Source: Symsagittifera roscoffensis
Lineage: Eukaryota > Xenacoelomorpha > Acoela > Convolutidae
DNA length: 64,000 nt
Direction: 5' to 3'
Assembly (NCBI RefSeq): GCF_963678635.1
Contig: NC_087062.1
Coordinates: 72,509,345-72,573,344, forward strand
Shown: one piece after another, positions 47,021 to 56,879 of the stretch
How positions within the stretch are numbered: position 1 is the first letter of the stretch
How the letters are laid out: the number at the start of each line of letters is the position of its first letter
The notes under the pieces: generated by a model
Seen by the model: the letters and a program-made list of their open reading frames with translations, nothing else
Databases searched by the model: none
What the model was told of the DNA's origin: nothing
Translations under genes and position numbers: made by a program

Positions 47021-48800
47021 CTAGCTTTTTTGTATTGTTTTGGGTTGTAGTTGGTTTTTATTTTGTTTTTCAAGGTGAATGTCGTTTTGTTCTTTTATTT
47101 CATTTTCCGTATGTGGGTGATTTTGAATCATTTTTAAACCTGTGAAAGAATATAATTGAGTTAATTCGCGTAGTGCGTATTCTTTTGGATAGTAAGGCAA
47201 TAGATTGTTTCGATGTTGAACAATTTCTTTTTGGTCTGAATCGGTGATTTTATATGTTACGTCAGTGGGTTTGGCAATTATTTGGTATAGTCCTTTGCGA
47301 AGGGGTTGTAATTTTTTACAAATTCCTTTTTGTGTATTAAAATTAGGTATTAAGACAAATGTTCCAATTTTTAAATCTGAGGCTGTTGTAAAGCGTGAAT
47401 TATTTTGTTCGTTAATGTTTTGCCTTTGTAACAATTTTTTTGTTACTCTTTGGTAAATTTCATTGTGTTTTTTATCTCTATTTAAAATCCATTCGGTGTG
47501 TGTACCGGAGGCTAATTTAAGAATTTGTGGGTGATGAAAATTATCTTCATCATGCGTGTGTAAAGGTAGGTTATAACAAACTGAGTGTTTATTTGGTTGG
47601 CAATGTCCTTGTGCATTTTTATGAGAGTTTGCATATTGGTTTACGTGGCTTTTGATTAAAAACTATTTCGTATGGTGACATTCATATAAGTGTCGTAATT
47701 TGTGAATTGTATGCTAAGGGAAATAATTTTACATCTGCTGACCATTCTGTGTATCTTGTATCATTTCCATTTATGATACATCTAAGATATTCTTGTAGTG
47801 AACGGTTCATACCTTCGACTAAACCGTTTGTCCAAGGTGCATGAGATGTACGTGGTTTGTGTTTGATATTATATAGGTGACATAGTGTGATGATTTCATT
47901 ATTTATGAATTCTGTACCGTTGTCTGTAACTAAGATTTCGGGTAATCCGAATTTAGCTATCCAGTGTTCATAAAGTGTTGTGTAAGCATAATAAGCGTTA
48001 CAATGTGGTACTGGATTGAGTGCTACATAATATGTAAATGCATCAACAATTACCATAATGTAGGAGTTTCCTTCAGAGAATGGTGAAATTGGTCCTTTTG
48101 TATCGAATGAAATACGATGGTTAAAATATAAACTTTGTCTTTTAAAATCTTGTTTATGTGCTATTTGTTTTTGATTTGGATAAGGTTTATTTAGCTGACA
48201 TACTATACAATCATTGCATAGTACTTTTATCCAAATTGGTGCATTTGGGAAATAAAAATTTTGTGTAAAATTCGAATATGTTTTCTCTGGTCCAGAGTGT
48301 CCTTTAGTGTTTTGTGTATGTGAAATGTTAAAAACTATTAGAATCATACTTAAAGGGAGACAGAGAACTGTAGAATCATTTAATTGATATTCTAGAAGGT
48401 CTGTGTTTTCATTAATTGTTGTATTATTAAATTTTCGGAAATATCGGAGGAGTGTTTTATTTCCTAAAATTGTGGTATCTGCCTTTACGGGCTTAGTTTT
48501 GTATTTGTGCCATGATTTTAGTTGTCTAATTACCGGGTCAAGATTTTGATATTGTTTCAAGATTTCAATTGTAATTTTATCTGTTGGAGGGAGAAAAATA
48601 TCTTCAATTTCTAATTTAGATAGGGGAATTGTGTCAAGTGAGTCATGGAGGTCAAAGACTTGATTTATTGTGTATTTTGAATCATTTGTTTGTGGTCCTG
48701 ATAAATTTATTTTATCAGTTAAATTTTTCTTTTTCTATTAACGGAAAAAGGTCTTTTTTATGCGAGTGGTGTTTTATTCGTTTTTGTTGGGTGTTATTTT
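47021..48800 (-). pseudogene. pol: integrase, copy 3
   Basis: The zinc-binding region and core (48560-47682) are open with an intact D, D, E set (FDTKGP, VTDNGTEF, LVEGMNRS). An 8-bp deletion at about 47632 breaks the C-terminal domain after SPYEIVF, so it reopens only at 47434. This core is the best template of the three for comparison with the family. Confidence 0.88.
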
Positions 48801-50366
48801 TTATCCATTGTGAGTATGGAAATGGTTTGAAAGTTGATGTTCCAAGTTGGGAAATAAAAATTTTGTGTAAAATTCGAATATGTTTTCTCTGGTCGTTGAT
48901 TGGTTTATGATCTGTGAATAGAACTGTTGGATGTTTTGATCAAGTATCAGAAATTCATATTCTGTAAGTGTATAAATTATAGCTGTACATTCTCTCAATA
49001 GAGTTGAGAGTCGTAGCTCTGCTTGAGTGAATAATCGGGAATTTGCTGATATAAGGTTCATTTTATTTGTACCACTGTGTGATTGTAGTAATGCTGCGCC
49101 GATGCCAAAATTTGAAGCATCGCACATTGCTTAGAATGGTTGATTTGGATCTGGAATTGTGTTTGAAATTTGTTCAGTTAGAAGTTTTTTAATTTCTTCA
49201 AATCGTGTTTGATGTTCAGTAGTCCATTCAAAATTTTTTTGTTGTCTGAGGATATTATAGAACGGTCTTAAATATATTTGCATTTTATAAACGTACTTGC
49301 TTAAGAAATTTAACATTCCAAGGAATTCTTGGATTTTCTTTTTGTTTGTTGGTGGTTGAAGTTTTTGAATAGCATCAATGCGTGATTTTAATGGAGTGAT
49401 TGTGTTTCTTTCTATATTATGTCCTAAAAATTTAACTCGTGTTAAAAAGAAGTGTGATTTATCGGGGGCGGCCTTCAGATTTTCGTTCTGAAGTATTTTA
49501 TGATTGTGTTCTAAAACTGTAAACATTTCTTTTTTTTTGTCTGTGATTGCATAAAAACATCGTCCAAATAGGTGATTGCGTTTTTCTTGAGTATTAGTGG
49601 TCTAAAAATTTTGCTCATAAAAGCTGAAAATGTTGCTGGTCCCATGGAAATTCCATAGAATAGCCGGTTGAATTCATATTGTTGATTTCCAATAACAAAT
49701 TGTGTTAAACGTCGTGATTGTTCATCTAGTGGCATTTGATTGTATGCACTATTCATATCTGCGGTTGTAAAGTATTTTCCGTTTATTTTTGTTAAAATAA
49801 CTTGTATTGGTTCAATAGGCCAATTGCATTTCGATTCGTCTATTAGTGAATTGAGGTATCTAGCGTCTAAAACTATTTTTAATGATTCTCCTTTTGCTAG
49901 GATGATAACAGGGTTAATAAATGTGTTATCTTTTGGTTGCTCTTCTTTATTTACTGGTGAGATAATTTTGTATTGTTCTAAAATATCAAGTAATCTGTTT
50001 ACTTTGTCATGTAAATGAATTGGTACTTTACTAGCTCTTTGTTTTTTGAAAACTGCGTCAGGTTTTAACGGGAGATGTAGTGATGAACTGATTTTTCCAA
50101 CATCAAATTTTGATGTTGCGTAGACTGTTGAATATTTTAATAGATGTTTTGCTAGTTTTTCAAATTCGATTTGTGTAATTTGTCAGTGTTCAAAGTTAAA
50201 CATGGTTAAAAATTGTTGTTGTTCTTTTGTGTAATTTGTTATATTGAATGTTGGTTTAAAATATGGTGTTTTTTTTGAAATAATCTGTGTTTCTCTTTTC
50301 ATTGCTTATTATGTTATTTATGGATAGTTCTTCGTTAAGAATTGTGGATTGGCAAATATCTAATAA
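48801..50366 (-). pseudogene. pol: reverse transcriptase and partial RNase H, copy 3
   Basis: YLDD-containing RT (49756-49511) is cut by two extra T in a T-run (about 49529-49537), continues at 49526-49131 and meets a private TAA just before AMCDASNFG. RNase H follows (49127-48801). A further T-run expansion lies near 50270 in the upstream linker. Several of these lesions are in homopolymers and could be sequencing errors. Confidence 0.85.
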
Positions 50367-51280
50367 TTAGAGTATATTATTTACGCGGTATGCTATTTCA
50401 TGTATGGGTGAGATTGTAGCGTTTGTTTCGCAATATCCTAAAAGTCCTAAGGGTAATGTTACTTGATACGGTGTATTGTTATACACGTGTAGCGAAATGA
50501 TGTCGGAATTCGTGTTTTTCAAATATTTTATAGATGAAATCGTGATTTTGAAAAACTTGTGAATAGGTTTAAATTCAAAGTCTGACATAAATAGTTGTTG
50601 TTTGTTTTGACTGTTATCATACTGGTGAACTTGTTTTATTGAAAAATTATATATATTTCCTGATAGTGGTTTCAGGTGTTTCCGTTGTTGGTTATAAATT
50701 GGATAAAATTTTGAGAAGAATGGTGGTTGTTTATTTAATCTTTGAAAAAATGTTAGAGCTGTATTTTTTGTTTTTGTGTACTTATCTTTGATCAGTATTT
50801 TACTATTCAAGATGTTGATTGTTGGTATATATTTTGATATAAATGGTATGCCAATGATAATGTGTTTAATATCAGTTATATGAAATATTTGTTTAAATGG
50901 TTTGTTTAGAATTTTATTTTGCTCCATTGTTCTTGTGGGGAGAAGGAATAATTGGATTTTTCCATAATTTAATAAGGTTGATCCTTGTGCTGTTGCTAGT
51001 TTACTAGATGTTGCAAGAGGCGTTAATTTTGGATGTAATATTTTGATTTCATTCCATGTGGGAATATTAATTATGTTTGATTCTGCTCCTGAATCAATTA
51101 AAAAATCAATTTCAAGATCTGGTGGTTGAAATTCTTTGTTTCTTGGACTTTCTAAGAGAAATAGTTTTGTCCAAATTTTTTCTCTGGGTTGTTCTTTTTG
51201 TATATTTTGATAAATATGATTTGTGTTTAAAAATTTTGTTTTGTCTTTTTCATCGGGTTAATTTACCCTGTTAATTTCGT
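50367..51280 (-). CDS. pro: aspartic protease and linker, copy 3 (open frame)
   Basis: In this copy the six-A run between LLNYG and KIQLFLLP keeps the frame, so the protease and linker read through from about 51256 to the TAA at 50367 (about 295 codons). It has DSGAES at the active site and IIIGIPF in the second half. It is the least damaged protease in the element. It is still separated from gag and RT by stops. Confidence 0.8.
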
Positions 51281-52589
51281 TTATTTCTTGTGCAGTTTGT
51301 GTAGTATTGATGGGTTCAATATAATAATTGTGAAGGAATTCCATTGATTTTCATATATATGTGATGTAGAAGGTTGTTCATATATGATAGGTTCGTAGTC
51401 GTTTTCGACTGTTATCATATTTACGGAGATGGTATTTTCTGTATCACTTTCTGTATCTGATGATCCACAGTTTATTTGATTTAGTTGTAGTTCGTTACTT
51501 CCTTTGTCATCAAAACCTGGGGGGTCTGATGTTGTTTCCTCATTTGACTGTACTTGATTAAAATGTCTTTGATGTTTTGGTGTACTACTTCTGTATCGAT
51601 GTTTAGAATTATTATAATGGTTATTATTCCTATGTGGTGACGGGGAATAATTTCTATATTGATTATTATAACTTGAATTTCGATTTTTTGAATTAATTCG
51701 TGATCTGTTTTGATAATTGTCATTTGATCTATGATAGTTTGATCTGTTATATGAGTTATTTCTTGATCGACTGTTCGGGTAATTCTGATTTCGATTGTTC
51801 GAATAACTTCTATTTCGATTATGTGAATAGTTTCTATTTCTGTTGTATGGTGAGTTTCGTGATTGATTATTGGAATAGTGTTTATTTCTTGGGTGTAATT
51901 GGGAACTGGATCTAGAAACAAATTGTGTTGCATTGGAATTTGATCTCGAATAGTTATTTCGACTATTTGATCGATTATAATTATTTTGTGAAGAATTCTG
52001 TGTATTTTTTCGTTCTGATGATCTTCCTCTATAACTTGAGTTATATGGTGATTGATTCCTTGTGTAATTGGTGTTGTTCGGAAGTGGTTTTCCTGAACTG
52101 TTGTTACTATATATATTTTTGTTTGGTAGATTTTGATCTTTTTTCATATATTGATAGAACGATTTATTTGGTTCTTTATGCTTTTGAGGTTTGTTTTGGT
52201 TATCTTGTTGTTTTTGTCTACATTCGGAAATACTGTGTCCTTATCGTCGGCAATAATTACACCATTTTTTGAAAGATGGTTTGCCTTTAAAATTTGGGTG
52301 TTTTTCATAAATATGTAGTATTTCAGTGATTTTTTCAACTAGGTCTGTATCTGATTCCTGTATGTTATTTATATGTGTGTAGTGTTTGTTTCAATTCGAT
52401 TAACATATTGTAGTTTTCGATTTTTTGTTTCTTCAAGTTTCATTGTGATTTCCGCTTGCTCTAGTTTGTCTACTAGTTTTCAAAAATCTAAATCTGGCTC
52501 TCGAAATGAGGAAGGATGAGATGCTCTCTTTTTTATTGCTATTTTCCTTAATTGAGGTGTTAAGGTCATCATTAAAATTTCTGTCAATT
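51281..52589 (-). pseudogene. gag: Gag zinc knuckle and Asn/Arg/Ser-rich tail, copy 3
   Basis: The zinc knuckle at 52220-52261 carries a private TAA in place of the Tyr between its Cys pair and His. The tail (52147-51281) has many R-S-N repeats (NRNRNYS, RSNSRNNYS) like nucleic-acid-binding Gag tails, then an acidic stretch with DTESDTEN. Upstream, a TGA after EPDLDF and a one-base loss after DYAHE are shared by all copies. Confidence 0.85.
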
Positions 52590-53881
52590 TTATTCATGTG
52601 CATAGTCATGTGTATTAAGTGAATATGCTTTTCGAACTAGTGTTTCGATACGTACTGCTAATTGTTTGATGGTTTCATTTGGTAATCTGCGAATTTCATT
52701 ACATAAAACTCTTTGGTGTTGTTTATTTCTTTCGGAGTCAAACATTTTTGAAAATTCTTGTGTAAATTTTTTCCAGTCTGATTTATTTCTATAGGTAATA
52801 CTGAAAACCATTTTTGAGCTGCGCCATCTAAGGTTGTTTGTATCAATGCTGTGCGTCTATGTATCCAATTTTGATGTAGTGGCGTATTAATTGGTTCAGG
52901 TCCTATATTTAAAACTAAATTTGCTGTTACTGCAATTAAATAATCTTCTACAGAATATTCAGGATCTGTTCCTGTAAATACCATCAGTGGTTTATTTGAT
53001 GTTATTGATGATCCACCCATGAGGTATGGATTCATTGTCATTTGTAGTGATTCTGCGGCATTTGGCATTTGCGAAAAACTTGAAAGTTGATTTTTTGTTA
53101 TTTCGTGTTGCTGAAGATAATATGGAAGTGGTATTTCATTTTGCATTTGAGTTGGTTGATACGAGTGCATAGTCATTGGGTTTTGTGGTTGAATCGGTTG
53201 AAAAGATTGTGTATTAGTTGGATTTGGCATATGTATTGGTTGTTGATTTCGTGTATATGTTGGGTTTGGAGAGAAAATTCTATTATATGTATAAGGTCGT
53301 CGCGATCCTTGTGTGCGATATTCTTGGGTATATGGTGCAAAAATGTCTGGTTGTAAATAATCATCATCAGATGATAAGTAATCCGTATGATGAGGTGCTT
53401 GCTTTTTCATTTTATTTTGTTGAAAGAATGGGTAATTTTCACTATAATCCTGTGGAGGATGTGAATTAGTTCGAAAATTTACTGAGTTAGTTGTTGTCAT
53501 TGGGTTATCCCAATAGTGAGAACATACATGATTATTATTTTTTCGTGGGGGGTAGTTTGTTTTTGACGAATGTGCATAATTATAATTGTGTTCTGCAAAA
53601 GTGTTTCTTGTGAACGTTTTCGTGGTTTTGATGGTACTGTCATGAGTCTATATGTTTGATAATCCATATGTGAATAATTTGGAGCAACCGAAGGTTTAAC
53701 GGTTGATTGTAAGGTTACTTGTGCCAGTGAAGTATTTGTATTTCTTGGTGTTGTTAAATTTGGATGTATTGGTGAATTACTTTGTTGTGTAGTTGTTGTT
53801 GTTTGGACAATTTCTTCATTTATGAAGTGTGATGGTGTTTGAATATCTTGTTGTGTAAGATTTCTAGTTCCATTAAGGTTT
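52590..53881 (-). pseudogene. gag: Gag middle region: Pro/Gln-rich spacer and capsid-like domain
   Basis: Only one copy exists of the part right of 52998. From 53881 a Thr/Gln/Asn-rich stretch reads in one frame to about 53610. It then shifts by one base and becomes open from 53500 with Tyr/Gln/Asn/Pro-rich sequence, MVFTGTDPEYSVEDYL, HRRTALIQTTLDGAAQKW and, after one more shift at about 52790, SDWKKFTQEFSKMF. The last part matches the retrotransposon Gag capsid pattern (GAAxxW...F...F). Confidence 0.8.
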
Positions 53882-54781
53882 TCATTGTGTATGAATCGAA
53901 TTTAAACTGTTATTTCGTGTATCAGGTAAAAATGTATTGTAGTTTAATGGTGTTGCATCAATGGTTAGTGGTACTACTTTTACATAATCTCTGTGGTAAG
54001 GTATTGTACTTATTGCTTGACTTGAAATAGATTGTGGGATATTTATAAATGTAGGATGAGACCATTCAGGGTCCCAAACGTAGTCAGATTTTTCTGTAAT
54101 GGCAGTATCATCATTTGGATTTTGAGTTCTAAAATTTTTTCTTGCTTGTGAAATTAAGTCTAAATTATGTGTGAAATAATCTGTTATAAACCATGCCAAA
54201 ATTTTTTGTAAGTCATGTTTTGTGTGTTGTGAAACATCGTCTTTAGTGAAATTTTCTTTGATTATTTGTAGAAAAGTTGAAAATAATGTGATTTCATGTC
54301 GTACTTTTGTATGTTTGGATGTTTCAGTTGGTGAGATACTTTGAAATTCTGTTTTTTCTAATATAGAAATATAGGTATATATTATTGCAAAAACTTTGTT
54401 AGTGAATATAGAGTTTGCTCTTTGTGAATTATGATATTGTATGCTTTTGATATGTTCTAAGAATACTTTTGAAAATTCTAATTCAAGATCATCTGTTTGA
54501 ATTACGTATTTACGATGATTCGTATTTGGTGTGCTGAATTCTATGGTGTAGATTCCATATTGTTGTGTTAAGTTACATATATCTTTCAAATAATTTTCAA
54601 TAATTTGTCTTTTGATTTTTACATATGGGAATTCTGCTTTGCATGGACTGATTCCGGGTTCAAACAAATTTACGAGTAAGTTCTTGCAAAAATCTTGTTG
54701 CCCTCTATTATCGGGTGCATCTATGAGGAAGGGGTAAGCCTCTTCGTCATCTGGACTATCGTCACTTTGAGTGTGGCTCAT
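53882..54781 (-). CDS. ORF2, N-terminal Gag-like protein
   Basis: An open frame of 299 codons starting MSHTQSDD at 54781. It has an acidic start (DDSPDDEEAYPFLID), then a mostly helical region (FCKNLLVNLFEPG, ENYLKDICNLTQQYG, TKHDLQKILAWFITDYF) and WDPEWSHP near residue 240. No domain was recognised by name. Its position just upstream of the Gag frames suggests it is the matrix-like N-terminal part of Gag. Its start overlaps the end of ORF1 by 20 bp. Confidence 0.6.
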   Translation of the reverse strand: MSHTQSDDSPDDEEAYPFLIDAPDNRGQQDFCKNLLVNLFEPGISPCKAEFPYVKIKRQIIENYLKDICNLTQQYGIYTIEFSTPNTNHRKYVIQTDDLELEFSKVFLEHIKSIQYHNSQRANSIFTNKVFAIIYTYISILEKTEFQSISPTETSKHTKVRHEITLFSTFLQIIKENFTKDDVSQHTKHDLQKILAWFITDYFTHNLDLISQARKNFRTQNPNDDTAITEKSDYVWDPEWSHPTFINIPQSISSQAISTIPYHRDYVKVVPLTIDATPLNYNTFLPDTRNNSLNSIHTQ

Positions 54782-55223
54782 TTTTTTGTTTGATGACTGT
54801 TAATATATAACTATCGATGTGTCTAAGTGGTTGATTCCAATTATACAAGTGTACTGGTTTGTGTTTGTATTGCTTTTTCATTCTTCTTTTTCCTCTTTTT
54901 GATGAATTTGAAGTTGTTTCTGAATCGGAAAAATATAATTGATCGTGAATGGGACAATTTTTATCAATTGATTCTTTTAATTTGTAGAGTTCATCTAAAT
55001 TGCTGGCTTCTGATTCTGAAAATGCGTTTCTATTTTTTGAAAATCTTTTTCGTGTGATTTGTCTTTGTTTGTTTATAATTTTTCTTTTTATTGTTTGTCG
55101 TTTTGTTCTAATATATCCAACTGTTTGTGTATGAGGTGTGATGACAAGATCGTATTTTTTGTTATCTATCTCACAGTTGTGTAAAACGATTGTTTGTTTA
55201 TTTCCTAGATTTTTGAATGACAT
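54762..55223 (-). CDS. ORF1, small basic protein at the start of the coding region
   Basis: 153 codons from ATG 55223. It begins with a short beta-rich part (TIVLHNCEIDNKKYDLVITPH), then a strongly basic stretch (TKRQTIKRKIINKQRQITRK), then Ser/Glu-rich and again Lys/Arg-rich (KRGKRRMKKQ). It could bind nucleic acid or be a Gag leader joined to ORF2 by frameshifting across the 20-bp overlap. Not recognised as a named family. Confidence 0.55.
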   Translation of the reverse strand: MSFKNLGNKQTIVLHNCEIDNKKYDLVITPHTQTVGYIRTKRQTIKRKIINKQRQITRKRFSKNRNAFSESEASNLDELYKLKESIDKNCPIHDQLYFSDSETTSNSSKRGKRRMKKQYKHKPVHLYNWNQPLRHIDSYILTVIKQKNEPHSK

Positions 55224-56449
55224 AAGGTTTAGGATGAGGGATGCAAAAAGTTGTTATGTATTTCTATTTTCTTAGACTGTTAGTCCTTACGATTTTTTGG
55301 TTAGCTTAACCTGGGTCTTTATATTTAGGGTTGGAGAGAAAAGTATATCGATTCCGAGGAATGATTTTTTACTTTCTCTAGGCTAGTCTAAGCTAAGGTG
55401 TTAACTTACTTAATCTTACTTAGGGGTAGTGATTGTGCTCAAGGGTTGGAGAATAGTAAATCGATCCACAAGGTTCAGGTATAATTAGAACGCAAGTAGT
55501 TCGTTAGGTACTATTTTAAACTTACTATGTCTAAGATCTAACCTGGGTCTGGTAAGAGGAGGGTTCAAGTGAAGGATGAATAACCGAAGTTGTTCACTGT
55601 TTATCCTAATTTGAATGGTTAGTTTTGTTTAAAAATTTCTATTAGTCTTGGGTCTTTTGGAAGGGTTGGATAGTGAATCGACGTTTGAGGTCGTTAGACA
55701 CTTTCTAAGTGGGTGGGGGAGAACAAAATTGTTCTTTTTGATCCATGGATAGGCCGTGATGATCAGGTTTTAAATTTGGTGAAATAGAAAATTTATTGAG
55801 ATCCAAGGATAAGCCTTGATGATCTAATTTTAAAATTAAGTGAATTTAAGTTTAAAATGGTTTAAATTTATTTAAGAAAAAGATTTAGTATTTTAATGAT
55901 ATTAGTGAGTTTATGATTGCTGTTATGTTTAGGTGATGAAGCTGGGACAACAGATGATTTTATGATTTTTAACAATTCATTGTCATGCTACTAATTTATA
56001 TTTTCATTTTCAATTAATATTTTTCAAACATGTTTTATATAAGACTGCAGAAATTAAGAAAACGATCTGAGATCTTTTTATCAATCGTTATTGTATATTA
56101 ATAATTTTGTTTAGCGCCTGAAATGATCATGAAAATTGACTTCAAAATTTTATGTTTGCAGATGAAAATCTAAATTCATTGCTAATAAGATTCTAAATAT
56201 AAAAGTTTGTGTTGGCTTTTGCCGTACGATCATAAAACTATTTGGTAAGTTTCTACTTTCTCGTATGTCGTCTCTTGTTCGAGGTCTTCTTCCAATTCCG
56301 GGTAGTTTAATATCGTTCAGAATATCGGCTCTGATCTATTGAGTCGTAGAGACATTTCGATTAAATTATTATCGTATAACATTTTGAAAATGTTTTGTCT
56401 AAATTCTAATCTATTTTTGGTTAATTCTAAGCTATTAAGGTCTTATTCG
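55224..56449 (-). other. 5' leader of the element with short direct repeats
   Basis: No open frame of interest. Two ~55-bp direct copies of a GATCCA(T/A)GGATA(G/A)GCC(G/T)TGATGATC phrase lie at about 55740-55850. A GGGTTGGA(G/T)A-type phrase followed by ATCGA recurs near 55330, 55445 and 55660. This is where packaging and dimerisation signals would lie in a retroelement, but that role is inference. Confidence 0.5.
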
Positions 56450-56467
56450 AGACTTATGGTCGCACCA
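56450..56467 (-). promoter_or_regulatory. primer binding site
   Basis: The minus strand reads TGGTGCGACCATAAGTC starting two bases inside the 5' LTR. TGG pairs with the CCA end of a tRNA, and the run implies an acceptor end ...GGTCGCACCA. I could not assign the tRNA. The old element at 20901 has a related TGGTGCAAC site. Confidence 0.75.
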
Positions 56468-56469
56468 GA

Positions 56470-56875
56470 TGAGTTAGGACCGATGTGGTTAACTCATAGA
56501 GTAATTTCGGATAGGGTACACCGTCTGCTCGTCACGCTATCTTATTTTCGGCCGGATAGATTCGTCTTCTTAGTCTAATACCGATCCTAATCTTACTCTT
56601 ATACTTTCTAGTCTCAGGGTGTTTAACTAGTCTCTGCTAGGCTCAATAGATCTAGAGTATACTGGTTTGTTGCGGCTGTTGAAGTTTTCTTGGAGAGACA
56701 ACTAATTTCTAAGTTAAATTCAAATCTCTCTGGTGCTGAAATCACAAGTAATTTCAGCACTTACAAATAAGTGGGTTGTTAGTTAGATGGATCATGATTG
56801 GTTAATATTAAATACTTTACAGTGGTAAAATATTTAATTTATCCAATCATAAAATATAGTTTAGATCAGGTTCCA
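56470..56875 (-). repeat. 5' LTR (right)
   Basis: 406 bp; same ends and internal hairpins as the left LTR. The 13-bp stem has one mismatch here (ATCAC for ATTAC near 56740). The promoter and start of the element transcript are expected inside; I see no unambiguous TATA box beyond AT-rich words. Confidence 0.95.
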
Positions 56876-56879
56876 CTAT

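Larger units (their letters stand above)
34879..52998 (-). repeat. three tandem copies of a ~6.04-kb gag-pol block
   Basis: Units are 34879-40923 (6045 bp), 40924-46944 (6021 bp) and 46945-52998 (6054 bp). Both internal junctions read TTTATTTG then TTCTCGACTTG: they join the same point in gag to the same point after integrase. The left flank keeps the TTCTCGACTTG side only, and the right flank keeps the TTTATTTG side only. The copies differ by scattered substitutions (about 1% by eye), homopolymer-length changes and a few private deletions. No LTR sequence lies at the junctions. Confidence 0.95.
26264..56875 (-). mobile_element. 30.6-kb Ty3/Gypsy-type LTR retroelement with env and an internally triplicated gag-pol
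   Basis: Two TG...CA LTRs (26264-26673 and 56470-56875) flank the element, and CTAT is duplicated outside them (26260-26263 and 56876-56879). All element genes are on the minus strand. Transcription order: 5' LTR, primer site, ~1.2-kb leader, ORF1, ORF2/Gag, three tandem gag-pro-pol blocks, membrane/Ser-Pro-rich ORF, envelope, accessory ORFs, ~1.6-kb 3' untranslated part, 3' LTR. The pol order protease-RT-RNase H-integrase, the YLDD motif and the GPY/F-like integrase tail place it in Ty3/Gypsy. With only one pol block it would be about 18.5 kb, already long for the group. Every gene is interrupted somewhere, so this copy is inactive. Confidence 0.92.

Noticed and set aside
34879-52998. three independent nested retrotransposon insertions
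   Set aside because: No LTRs or target duplications occur between units, and the junctions join internal gag to the end of pol at the same base each time. Tandem duplication fits better.
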